Part shown: positions 1 through 12,300 of the stretch, piece after piece
Numbering within the stretch: the first letter of the stretch is position 1
Layout of the letters: every line of letters starts with the position of its first letter
Source of the DNA: Symbiodinium natans
Taxonomy: Eukaryota; Sar; Dinophyceae; Suessiales; Symbiodiniaceae
Direction: 5' to 3'
Assembly (NCBI GenBank): GCA_905221605.1
Contig: CAJNDS010002688.1
Span: forward strand, 202,501-250,563
DNA: 48,063 nt
Made by a program: the position numbers and the translations under genes
The notes under the pieces: model-generated
Database searches by the model: none
Told to the model about the DNA's origin: nothing
Seen by the model: only the letters and a program-made list of their open reading frames with translations

Positions 1-282
1 GGGACGCTCGCCTCCACTCAGAAAAGGCCACCTGCTTCTGCGCCCCCTGAACGGTTCTGGGTTTCTGGCTGAGGCTTTCGGAGTCTGGCGGATTTAGGGG
101 CTTTTTGCTCTAGAATGGGAGGTGTAGTGTTCAGGGCTTCGGGTTTAGGTCACATGGTCCCCTTTTGGGTGGGCCCGAAACCGACAAGCAAGATGCCGCA
201 CTATGACTGGCGGCCCGAAACGGGACGAAAATTGAGGGCACTGCCCCGCGAGGATGGTTACACAGTTTGGGGCTTTACAGGA

Positions 283-562
283 ACCCTAAACCCTCAACCC
301 TCAACCCGCAACCCCCAACCCTCAACCCTCAACCCCAAACCCCAAACCCTCAACCCCAAACCCCAAACCCCAAACCCCAAACCCCAAACCCCAAACCCCA
401 AACCCCAAACCCCAAACCCCAAACCCCAAACCCCCCCAAAAAACCCAAAAAAACCCTAAACCCTAAACCCTAAACCCCAAACCCCAAACCCCAAACCCCA
501 AACCCCAAACCCTAAACCCTAAACCCTAAACCCTAAACCCTAAACCCTAAACCCTAAACCCT
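283..562 (-). repeat. Telomere-like array (CCCTAAA/CCCCAAA)
   Basis: Starts with CCCTCAA variants, then about 17 CCCCAAA units, then CCCTAAA units. Two low-complexity ORFs over it are not genes. Confidence 0.95.
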
Positions 563-715
563 GCCCCCTAAATCCTAGACACGTAACAAAAGATCTACCA
601 ATCCTAGGAAGCGGAGCGGAGGAAGTGAGTCGATGACAAGCAAGCCCAAAACACGCCGCAGCCCAGCCATGCACAGCCCCAGCGCAACTGTAACCCCTTA
701 AGCTGAGAGTTCATG

Positions 716-1048
716 ACCCTAAACCCCAAACCCAAACCCCAGGCCCTAAACTCTTAGACCCTGAAACCCTTAGACCCTTAGACCCTTAAACCCTTAGACC
801 CGTAAACCCTTAGACCCTTCAACCCTTAGACCCTGAAACCCCTTAGACCCTTCAACCCCTAGGCCCTTAAGCCCTTAAGCCCTTAAACCCTTAAGCCCTT
901 AAGCCCTTAAGCCCTTAAGCCCTCCAGCCCTTAAGCCCTCAAACCCTTTAAGCCCTTAAGCCCTTAAGCCCTTAAGCCCTTAAACCCTAAACCCTAAACC
1001 CTTAAGCCCTTAAGCCCTTAAGCCCTTAAACCCTAAACCCTAAACCCT
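716..1048 (-). repeat. Degenerate telomere-like array (CCCTTAGA, CCCTTAAG)
   Basis: 8-bp variants CCCTTAGA and CCCTTAAG dominate, with CCCTAAA near the right end. Confidence 0.9.
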
Positions 1049-2277
1049 GGACCCGCAGAGCCCTTCAACCCTTCAGCCGTCAACAAGCCATCCCTGTCTG
1101 CAGGCAATCGCCAAAGAGGAGAGGACTTGCCACCTGGCGGCAGTTGCAAGATGAACTTATAGTGGTCCTGGCTTAAAAGTTTAGGGTTTAGGGTTTAGGG
1201 TTTAGGCTTAGGGTTTAGGGTTCAAGGTTTAAGGTTCAGGGGTGCGGTTAAAGTACCCTAAGTATGGTCATAGCCATAGTTTCCCCAACCCGACCCCTCC
1301 AAGTACTGGCGGGGTTCAGGGCGTAGGCGTTAAAGTTAGGACGGCCCGAGCTTGAGGGGTTTGGGAGAATCATGGCATGTAGCAAAGAATGGTGCGACGC
1401 GTTTGGGGTCTAAATGTGCACCAGGGACCCTTGAAACCCTGCAGAATCCGAAAGCCCCTCACGGCCACAAAGCCCCACAAGCCGTAACGCCCCGCAACCC
1501 CTAAACCCTGAGTCCCAGAAGCCCTAGAAGCCCGAATTCAGCCCCAAACCCCCAAACCCCCCCAAACCCTAAACCCTAAACCCCAAACCCCAAACCCAAA
1601 CCCTAAACCCTAAACCCCAAAACCCAAACCCCAAACCCTGAGCCCTTGCTTCCTCAGGCCTCCGTGGGCTCGCGGCCTACCACCGCGGCAGCGCATGCGC
1701 TGAGGCCTGGCCAGGCTGCTGGTTGACTTGTAGGGTTAAGAGGTTTAGGGTTTAGGGTTTAGGGTTTAGTATAGCGGGCAACTAGGACCCAGAGAAGGCC
1801 CACATTGCCTTTTTTTTTCTTTGTTTTTTTTTTTTTTTTTTGGGGGGGGGTTCGTTTCCTCTACATTCCCCTGTACCTAGGTTGCGCTTGGGTCTAACTT
1901 GAGGTTAACCATATGAAGGGACCATATAACTACCCTTAGAATGAGGGATAAAGCATGTAAGTCGAAGACCTTGTAATTCTTAGCCGGGAGGACATATTCC
2001 CTGAGCCTGTGACCCTTAAACACTTAAACCCTCACACCCCCAAACCCGAAAATCAACTCTTCACCCGTTCAACCTCAAAACTGCTTCACCTCAAGCCAAA
2101 ACCTTATCTGAAACCCCTAAAGCCTAAGCCACCCCTTTCCTTGCACTCTGAAACCCCAAACCCCCTAAACCCCAAGCTGCTCCCCTTTTAAGGGACCATG
2201 GTAACTACCTCAAGACTCATTAAAAGAGCCCCCAGAAGGGTACAACCTTTTTCTCGCAAACCCCCATGTGCTTCCAC

Positions 2278-2314
<37 letters not shown>

Positions 2315-3251
2315 TCCAGCGGGCCGCTACCATACACGGGTTGCGCAGCCAAAATTAAGAAAATCACACCTCAGCCGGGACAAGGCTGAGCAAAGAATGT
2401 CCCAGGGTCTGCCTGCTGCAGTACGTGGAGTAGTTTGTCAAAGGGTTTGGTCCTCTACGCCGGGGGGGGGGGGGGGGGGGGGGGTGGTTGCACAAGGAAG
2501 AAGGCTGCCTCCCCAATTTCTTTTAGTTCAAGATGCTCGTCCAAACCGAAACAGAGTGCCGCCCAGCCCTTGCTTCAGCGCCGAATGGTGCTATGGATAA
2601 GCAGGCGGATTCGGCAAAGTAGACCTGAGTGCCTCCTGCAGCACCAGCTTTGCATCTCCAAAGTGAGATGGGCTCGCGGGCCCGGTTCCAAACGTGTTGA
2701 TGCTGTGGCGGTGGTCTGTGAGCCCCCTGGGTGTGGAGGGCCTTGCAACCCTGCATCTTATGTGCTCTGGTTTAGGGTTCAGGGTTTAGGTTTAGGGGGT
2801 TGGGTTTAGGGTTTAGGGTTTAGGGTTCAGGGTTTAGGGTTTAGGGTTTAGGGTTTATTTTGTTACCTGCGGTTGGCAATCTGAGCGCGGAGCCATGAAC
2901 TTGTCCATCAAAGGCATGCCGCCAGCCCATGCGTGAAGACCTCCTAAGCAACGCGAGACCCGAAGCTTACCAACCCTAAACCACAAAACCGAACCTCTCA
3001 ATTCCTAAACCAACCCTTGTGACGTTGCAGCCCTCCCCTCTTCCGTCGCGCCTGACAGTAGTAGAAGCCCTATAGCCTTCATAAGACCCAGCCCAAGACC
3101 TTTCCACAACCCTACGCTCTACACCCTAACAGCCCCAAACTCCAAAGCCTAAGCCCCAAACCCTAAACCCTAAACCCTACACCCTACACCCTACACCCTG
3201 AACCCTAACACCTAACCCCTAAACCCTAAACACACATAAGCCCGCAAACAG
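1049..3251. other. Repeat-rich stretch without a secure gene
   Basis: Arrays at 1180-1240 (+), 1542-1639 (-), 1741-1769 (+), 2010-2190 (-, degenerate), 2770-2857 (+) and 3151-3230 (-). A T-run lies at 1810-1842, (CAT)n at 2278-2313 and a 23-G run at 2462-2484. Short open stretches after AG (1108-1156, 1657-1718, 2636-2720) could be exons but have no partner. Confidence 0.7.
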
Positions 3252-3327
3252 CCCCTGACATGGGTCCAGCGCTGCCAGACACCCCGAGGGAGGCGCTCGC
3301 TAAGGGCTTGAGGAAGATCGAGTCTAG
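3252..3327 (+). CDS. Candidate exon, possible N-terminus
   Basis: AACAG acceptor, then a frame with ATG at 3260 reading MGPALPDTPREALAKG, and a GT donor at 3328. It leaves two bases that join in phase with 3651. Whether the ATG is the true start is unknown. Confidence 0.4.
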
Positions 3328-6300
3328 GTTCAAAAACCCCTACACCCTAAACCCTAAACCCCAAACCCTAAACCCTAAACCCTAAACCCTCGACCCTCAC
3401 CCTAAACCCTAACCCCTAAACCCCAAACCCTAAAGGTGGGTGGGGTGGGGCACTGGGGGGATTTGTGGACTCGCGTCGGTTTAGGGTTTAGGGTCTAGGG
3501 TTTGGGGTTAGGTAGGGTTTAGGGTTTAGGGCTTAGGGCCTAGGGTTTAGGGTTTAGGGTTTAGGGTTTAGGGTTTAGGGTTTAGGGTTAGGGTTTAGGG
3601 TTTAGGGTTTAGGGTTTAGGGTTTTAGGAGTGGGTTGACACAATTTCCAGCGTCGGCCGTCGGCTTGCAAGCAGGAAACTCCAACCTCGGAGCTGTACAA
3701 GGCGGACGGTCGCGGCCAAAGACTCCAAACGACCATGGTGAAGGGTTTGGGTTTAGGGTTTAGGGTTTAGGGTTTCGGGCTTGGGGTTTAGGGCTGTTCA
3801 GGCAGTTTCAGGCTGCTGTGTCTATAGGCCATTCGGGGATCCTAGCTGCTTCAACCCGAAACCCTAAGCCCGAAAGCCCTAAACCCTAAACCCGAAACCC
3901 TAAATCCTAAACCCTAAACTCTAAACCCTAAACCCTTCTGCAGGTGGTGCGGCAGCTTCGGCCGCTATGGGTGCCGGTGCTCTTCAGTGGCTTGGGTGCT
4001 GGGTGGGTAACCTTTAGCCTTTTGGGGCAGTAGAACCCTAAACCCTACACCCTAAACCCTAAACCCTAAACCCTAGACCCTAAGCCCTAAACCCTAAACC
4101 CTAAACTCTAAACCCAAAGGTTACCGCTTTTCCCACGGGAAACTCAGCACCTAAGGTGGGGTGAACACCGGCATCAGACGTCCGGCTTGTCCTACATCGG
4201 CCGCTCGTTGGAGAACTCCGGAGTTGGGGATCGGGTTAGGGTTTAGGGCTTAGGGTCTAGGGTTTAGTCTAGGGTTTAGGGTTTAGGGACCTATAAGTTG
4301 ATGATCGTTCTTTTGGGAAATCCCAGACCGCCTTGTAGCAGCCGGGTTGTCACGAGGAGACCCCTCCTAAGCCCTAAGCCCTAAGCCCCAAACCTCAAAC
4401 CGAAATCCTAAACCCTAAACCCGAAGCCCCAAACTCAAACCCGACTGAAACCCTAAGCCTAAACCGCCCAAACCTAGGATTTCATATAGGGGTCGGAATA
4501 ATTACCAACAGTATTCCCTCATGGTCCCTGTATAGTTATACCATAATAACCCCGCCAAAACCCAATTACTAGGGTTTAGGTTTTAGGGTTTAGGGTTTAG
4601 GGTGTAGGGTTTGGGGGTTAGGTTGGGGTTTCGGCTTCCAAGGCTTAAAACTTCTTCGCCCAGCAGTACACGAGCCTCAGGCCGAGTGTGATGCGGGAGC
4701 CCTAACCCTGAACCCTGAAACCCTAAACCCTAAACCCTAAACCCTAAACCCTAAACCCTAAACCCTAAACCCCTAAACCCTAAACCCTAAACCCTCAACC
4801 CTAAACCCTAAACCCTAAACCCTCAACCCTAAACCCTAAACCCTAAACTGAACCTTTGTCGAGGGACCCAGATTCCCTTTGCAACCCCCGTAGATCACAA
4901 GCCCAGTTGCTTCCGAGGTTGCGGTGGGCGAAGAGTTTAGGGCTTCAGCGTGCCCTGTGATAGGCACTGCTCATGTCCATAGGATGAAGCTTAGGGTTTA
5001 GGGTTTAGGGTTTAGGGTTTAGGGTTTAGGGTTTAGGGTTTAGGGTTTAGGGTTTAGGGTAGGACGAAGCCTGCCTATCTCGGTTTGGTCGCGCGCAGGC
5101 CAGAAGACATCCGCTGCGAGGATACGCCGCAGATGGACTATTGCCAGGTCTGTTCCTAGGGTTTAGGGTTTAGGGTTTAGGGTTTAGGGTTTAGGGCTTA
5201 GGGCTTAGGGTTTAGGGTTTAGGGTTTAGGGCTAGCCGAAGGGAGCATAAGCCGTGAGTCCTGGTAGATGGCGCTGTGGGTTCTTTGGGATGTTGGAGTT
5301 ATTTCAGCACCCACAACCCCCTAAACCCTAACCCCTAAACCCCTAAACCCCTAAACCCCTAACCCTAAACCCTAAACCCTAACCCCTAAACCCTAAACCC
5401 TAAACCCTAAACCCTAAACCCTAAACCCTAAACCCTAAACCCTAAACCCTAAACCCTAAACCCTAAAACATAAACCCTAAACCCTAAACCCTAAACCCTA
5501 AACCCTAAACCCTAAACCCTAAACCCTAAACCCTAAACCCTAAACCCTAAACCCTAAACCCTAAACCCTAAACCCTAAACCCTAAACCCTAAACCCTAAA
5601 CCCTAAACCCTAAACTCCCAGACATGCACCCGTCCAGGCCGCCATCAACGACAACCTTTTCTGGAGCAGCGTTATAGGCAGCGGCCCACAACACTGAGTT
5701 GGCACTCTCCCCTTTTGTTGAAGCCCCAAAACCCTAAACCCTAAACCCTAAACCCTAAACCCTAAACCCTAAACCCTAAACCCTAAACCCTAAACCCTAA
5801 ACCCTAAACCCTAAACCCTAAACCCTAAACCCTAAACCCTAAACCCTAAACCCTAAACCCTAAGGCCTGGGCCCTAAGGGTTCAGGGCGGTGTGCTTGTG
5901 ACGCTGGTCATGTACAGACTGATAACCATCAAATACGAACATAGAGAAATGCTGGGGAGAAAGTTGAGAGAACACTTGCGAGAAGATTGAGAGCAGTTTC
6001 CGACCAATAGGCAGAAAATTGCAAGAAAGCTGCGAGCGTTTCAGGCTCTTTTTGTAATTCTTCCCTAGTTCTAGTTTCTTTTTAATTTCTGGCTAGATTC
6101 TTGCTATTCCCCTAGCTAGGTGGGACTTTACTACAACTTTATCACTTTATGAGTTGAGGGTTCCTCTAATGTCATATTAAGGGAGCGAAACGTTAAACTT
6201 TTATTGGGGGGGTTAAAGGGCAACCACGCTAGGAAGACCACCAGATCTGAGAAACCAATGGATGTTCGAGAAATTTGCAAGAACTTAATGACCATTATCG

Positions 6301-9300
6301 GTTTATAGTCCGAAGTATGTGCCCCTTATAACCCTAAACCCTAAACCCTAAACCCTAAACCCTAAACCCTAAACCCTAAACCCTAAACCCTAAACCCTAA
6401 ACCCTAAACCCTAAACCCTATGCAGCGTAGAAAAGGGGCTCGGTAACAAGGGGCCCAGCAAACAGGGCCCAGGCTTGGAAACCCTAGAGGTGCCCTATGC
6501 AACCCCTAGACCCCAAACCCTAGACCCTCAACCCTAAACCCTAAACCCTAAACCCTAAACCCTAAACCCTAAACCCTAAACCCTAAACCCTAAACCCTAA
6601 ACCCCAAAATCCCAAAACCGCAAACCCCCCAAGACACTTGGAGGAGCTGCGGGATCCTTCCTCCACTTCGCCCTGGGGCCATTCCTGGGAGCTCTAAGTG
6701 ACTCCATCGGCCGAAGGCCGGTGATCGTGCGCCCTCCTCGGACGCTGGGAGGTTCGCTTTTGGGTACTTTTTAGTAGGGTTTGGGGTTTGGGGTTCGGTT
6801 TTTTTTTGAGTTTTTTGAGCTTTTTTGAGTTTTTGGAGGTTTTGGGTTTGGGGTTTGGGTTTAGGGTTTAGGGTTTGGGGTTTGGGGTTTGGGGTTTGGG
6901 GTTTGGGGTTTGGGGTTTGGGGTTTGGGGTTTGGGGTTTGGGGTTTGGGGTTTGGGGTTTAGGGTACTTCTGAGTAGGGTTATAAGTTGTTTACTATGAC
7001 CATAAACCTCATGTCGGGCACCCTTCACCACCCAAGAACCTCCAAGCGCGGGGGGCTGTGGGGTCCAGGAGCTTTCGACTCTGGCTAGGTGAGAATGCCC
7101 GGGTTTAGGGTTTAGGGTTTAGGGCTTAGGGTTTAGGGTTTAGGGTTTAGGGCCCCTCCTAGAGCCGGAAATATCTGATAATCGCCTCATGCGGGGAGAC
7201 CCCCCATATTCGTTTGAGGGCAGCGCCCAGGAAAGCCCCGATCCCACAGCTTCTTGTGAGCTTGGAACAACCTCTAATCCCTAAACCCGAAGCCCTAAAC
7301 CCTAAACCCTAAACCCTAAACCCTAAACCCTAAACCCTAAACCCTAAACCCCTCAACCCTAAACCTTAAACCCTAAACCCTAAACCCTAAACCCTAAACC
7401 CTAAACCCTAAACCCTAAACCCTAAACCCTAAACCCTAAACCCTAAACCCTAAACCCGAAGCCGCTCTGCCAAGGCTCTGCAGCTTGCTGGGTTACCCGA
7501 GCCTGCTGGCACTCATGCTCTTTGTGTACAGCTGCTTAGCTGATTCCACCGCATGAGGCACCAAGTTTAGGGTTTAGGGTTTAGGGTTTAGGGTTTAGGG
7601 TTTAGGGTTTAGGGTTTAGGGTTTAGGGTTTAGGGTTTAGGGTTTAGGGTTTAGGGTTTAGGGTTTAGGGCAATTATAGGCTTCAGAGTTTAGCGTTGCA
7701 ACGCTGAGGAAATACCAGCTTGTACTACACCTTTGCCCTTCTGCCTTTGGCAGGCCCAGCCGACCGGTATTGAGTTGTGGGGCTGCGCATCTGCACGTGC
7801 AATGCATAGGGTTTTAGGGTTTAGGGCTTAGGGTTTAGGGTTTAGGGTTTAGGGTTTAGGGTTTAGGGTTTAGGGTTGCACGAGACTCTCCTTGCTTGCC
7901 CTGCCAGAACTCCCCGTGCTCGCAATTTGGTTCGCTTTCATCGTGGATTTGATGGAGGAGAGATCTGCAGAGGTTGAGTAGTCAGAAAGCCGAACCGCAA
8001 GCAGTGATGATGGTTCTTATCGGTTGATCCCCTGCAACGTCGTAAACGGTGATGCGTTCCAAAACGCTGGTTGGTTGTCTCTCAGTGGCAGCAGCAGGCC
8101 CCTGCGTTGCTGTCCATGTGTCATCCATCTTCACCAAAATGCTTTTGAGCTGCAGTTGTATGGCCAAAGATAGACCCAAAGCTACCAGCTGCGGTGTAGG
8201 GTTTATATAGGGTTTCGAGTTTCGGGTTTAGGGTTTAGGGTTTGGGGTTGAGGTTTTAGGGTTTAGGGTTTACGGTTTTCGGGGCTAGGCTGTAAACGTA
8301 CCGCACCACAGGACACGCGCGACAGCAGCGTGGCCTTCGGCCTGATTATGGCTGCGGGCCTCCTCTCAACGTGGTGGTCCCAGGAGCATGTAAAGTATGG
8401 AGTGGGCATCCGTTGGGCCCCGATCCCCCAAACAACGAATACTAGTAAGCAGGGTCATATGTTCCACGTACCTTACATCGGGGTAGAATCATAGCTACCT
8501 GACTTAGAATCCTACCTTTCCGAAAATAAGGGTACCCTTTTTTAGGGGTCCCTTTTAATGGGATTCGATCCCATTGGACTGTAAACGGGTTACCCCTTTT
8601 TTTGGAACCCTAAACCCGAAACCCGAAACCCGAAACCCCAATACCCACCTAGAAGTTCCCCCATCAAACCTCCGAGTACATGGCTCAGGATGGTGGGCAC
8701 GGGAATTGGAGCGGCGCTGTCGCTCAAAGCAGGCCATGCACTCAGGGTTGAGGGTGGAGGGTTTAGGATGTAGGGTTTAGGGTTTAGGGTTTGGGGTTTA
8801 GGGTTTAGGGTTTTAGGAATATCTCGACCTATCAGGCACAGGCACATGCATGGAGATAGAGCAGAGCCAGTTTGGGTTTGTACTTTCTGATTCAGATCGC
8901 TCTTGGAGTGTTTGGCCTTTGCCTTTTTGCCTTGGCCTAAGATGAGTGTATATATATATATCCATCTATATATATATATATATGTACAAAGGTGTCCTTT
9001 TTAAATTCTTACTTCACGTGGGAAGTGGCGGACGAAGAGCTTGTTTAGTTGCCATCCAAGGGGCAAAAGGAGAGGCCCTGATAAGGAACCTTAGGGGTAC
9101 TTTAGGGGTTTGTTAGGGGCTACTTAGGTATCTCGGGACCATTCTATACATATATGTATACATATATATATATATATATATGTATACATAGAAACATATA
9201 TATATATATGTACATATATATATATAGGAAGAACTTCTGTAGTTCCATCATGCCTGCGAGTATCTGCCATACCGGACGAACATCATGCCGGCGTGGCTGT

Positions 9301-12300
9301 CGGATGCTGTCCAAGACGTAGCTGTTGCAGAGTTGTGCGAGCCACACCACACCGTGAGCTAGCTTGGTCCAGACTCTCTGACTCCACCTGGGTGTGCTAA
9401 CTTGGAGGTTCATGGTAACTATTTGTAACTGTACTTAAAACCCACTTATACGCCCCTTAGATGGTACTTAGTAACCACTTATACCTGTACACAGGTGTGC
9501 TTGTCATGGCCTTCAACAGCGTCGTGATACTCCTGCCATATCTGGTCGGGATCTGAGAGAAGCTTGGGCGCAGAGGGCTGTTTAGAGAACATTAGCCCTA
9601 AGCCCTAAACCCTAAACCCTCCCTAAGCCCTAGGGGCCCTAAGGTGTATGCTACCATTGAAGCAGCAAGGGGTCCCCTGACTCAGAACAACCCCCCCACC
9701 CCCACCCCCCCACCCCCCACATCCAATCCTGAGTGGAGTGGATTGGCGTTTCGCGTGTCAACGCCATCTTTAACCCTAAGCTCCGAAACCCTCAACCCTA
9801 ACCCCGGCCCTAAACCCTCAACCCTCCTCAACCCTCTTCAACCCTCCTCATCCCTCCTCACTTCATCCCTCCTCAACCCTAACCTAACCTTTTTAACCCT
9901 AAACCCTCAACCCTAAATCCTAAGCCCTCGTGGTTCAGAGGTTTGCTTCCTTCCTGAGCCCGGGCCCGAGATCTGCTCCACACATCAGAAGCTTGAAGGG
10001 TCCTACCTGGAGGTTCATAAGGGTACTTATAACTAGGGTTTAGGGTTTCGGGTTTAGGTTTTGGGATTTAGGATGTGGGATTTAGGATTTAGGATTAGGA
10101 TTTAGGGTTTAGGGTTTAGGGTTTAGGGCTTAGGGCTTAGGATATAGGATTCAGGGTACTTATAAGTAGGGCTGGAAGTAGGGCAACTTGGGGTATAATT
10201 TTATTTAAAACTTATCACGCATGAACCTCCAAGTAGAGGTGGAGAAGTGATCGCTCGCTGAGACCGAAACGCAGCCCTGAAGCCCCCAATCTTTGCCCGA
10301 ACCCCAGATTCAGATTTGCCAGCATTGTAGCCAGTTCTTGCCCTCTGGTCACGATAAACCCTAAACCCGAAACTCTAAACCCTGAACCCTACACCCTAAA
10401 CCCTAAACCCTAAACCCTAAACCCTAAACCCTAAACCCTAAACCCTAAACCCTAAACCCTAAACCCTAAACCCTAAACCCTAAACCCTCTGTGTCACGCT
10501 TACGAATCTACTTGATGGATCAACCCCTGGGCCAGTATCAGGAGACCTCCCGAAAACCTGAACTTCCCAAACCTCTTTAAACCCTTACACAACTAGACCC
10601 CTAAACCCTCTAAACCCTCTAAACCCTCCAAACCCTCTAAACCCTCTAAACCCTCTAAACCCTCCGAACCCTCTGAACCCTCTAAACCCTCTAAACCCTC
10701 CAAACCCTCTAAACCCTCTAAACCCTCTAAACCCTCTAAACCCTCTAAACCCTCCGAACCCTCTGAACCCTCTAAACCCTCTAAACCCTCCAAACCCTCT
10801 AAACCCTCTAAGCCCTAAAAACCCTCTAAACCCTCTAAACCCTATAAACCCTAAAACCCTAAAAACCCTAAACCCTAAACCCATCAAACCCTAAACGTAG
10901 CCTCGGCTTCGTGACGACCCTAAACGTCGCCTCGGCTTCGTGAGGACGCTGCCGTCCACCAGGCGCCAAGCGCTGAGGTGTGCGTCCGCCGCTCCAGGAT
11001 TGGGCCTGGGTGACCTGGTGAAGCAAGGAAAAGGGTTAGGGTTGAGGGTTGAGGGTTTAGGGTTTAGGGTTTAGGGTTTAGGGTTTAGGGTTTAGGGTTT
11101 AGGGTTTAGGGTTTAGGGTTCAGGGTTTTAGGGTTTTAGGGTTTTAGGGTTCAGGGTTCAGGGTTCAGGGTTCAGGGTTTAGGGTTTAGGGTTTAGGGTT
11201 TAGCCATACCTTCAGAGCATCACAAACGGGCAGCTTTTGCAATGCTCAGATCAGCTCGAACTTTGCAACACAGCGCACCTGAGGGTTCTAAGGATTCAGG
11301 TTCAGAGCTGCGAGCAGAGCCCCATCTGGGCGGCTGTCAAAATTAGGGTCCCTTTTGGGGTACCTTAAGTTTAGGTGCCGTACTATAATTGGGATCCAAA
11401 CAGGGACCATGATTTTGACAACCACCCATATGACTCTGTCACTTTCATTTTGAGGCCGGCCCATCTCCTGTAAACCCTAAACCCTAAACCCTAAACCCTA
11501 AACCCTAAACCCTAAACCCTAAACCCTAAACCCTAAACCCTAAACCCTAAACCCTAAACCCTAAACCCTAAAACCCTCTTCCATGCTTGATGAGCCGAGG
11601 TATCCTAGCACGCCAGGCCCCGAGTCTTTGCAGCCCATGCAGAGGTGACAATGGGCCGGGCCACACATGCCGCTGTCTGCTCCTAGCCTAGCTGTTCAAC
11701 GCACATCTCAGTTCAGTTCAGGCAGCATGAGCAGGCTGCAACTGTATCTCATTCCGGCATCGCTTAGGAAACGCGCTGTTTGTGCAGCTGTCGACTTTGG
11801 TGCCTTAGCTGCAGCTGCTGCTGTGATTGCGACCTGAAAAAGTAAATTGGCCCGCACGCGAAGCAGCCCTGCATGAGCCGAAGCATCGCGCTGGCATATC
11901 ATGATACTATCATGCCAGTATTGTCCATGATTACATCATTACATCATCAAAGATGTTATTGCACTGTATTGCAGTTTAACTACAGTATTGCATGATTGCA
12001 CTATTGCAGTATTCCATTCTTACACTTTTACATTCTTAAATGATTACATTCTTAAATGATTACATTGCTGCAATATCACATCATTACATTATTACATAAT
12101 TACACTACTACACAGTATTCCACTATTACATGATTACATGATTACAGTAATACATTATTTCGTTACTGCATTTCACATCATTACAGTCTCACATTATTAT
12201 TGCATTTTCAGTTGCATGTTTACAATACAACATTATTTCATTGTTACATTATGACGTTATTCCATTATCACATTATCACTTTATCACCTTATCACGTTAT

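Noticed and set aside
115-473. Pro/Asn/Lys-rich ORFs
   Set aside because: Translations of the CCCCAAA array.
283-562. CRISPR-like repeat array
   Set aside because: Units are 7 bp without spacers, and the genome is eukaryotic.
2198-2809. ORFs with poly-Ile, poly-Ser and poly-Gly
   Set aside because: They cross a CAT microsatellite and a 23-G run; no domain and no splice partners.
7982-8179. Minus-strand 65-codon ORF
   Set aside because: Plausible composition, but it lies in an inferred intron of the plus-strand gene with no junctions or family.
8590-8847. Minus-strand ORF with hydrophobic segment (PTILSHVLGGLMGELLG)
   Set aside because: The plus strand has a phase-consistent MFS exon at 8689-8732; the minus frame is its shadow running into an array.
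10585-10887. Gly-Phe-Arg-rich and Glu-Gly-Leu-rich minus-strand ORFs
   Set aside because: Both are translations of the 9-bp repeat in different frames.
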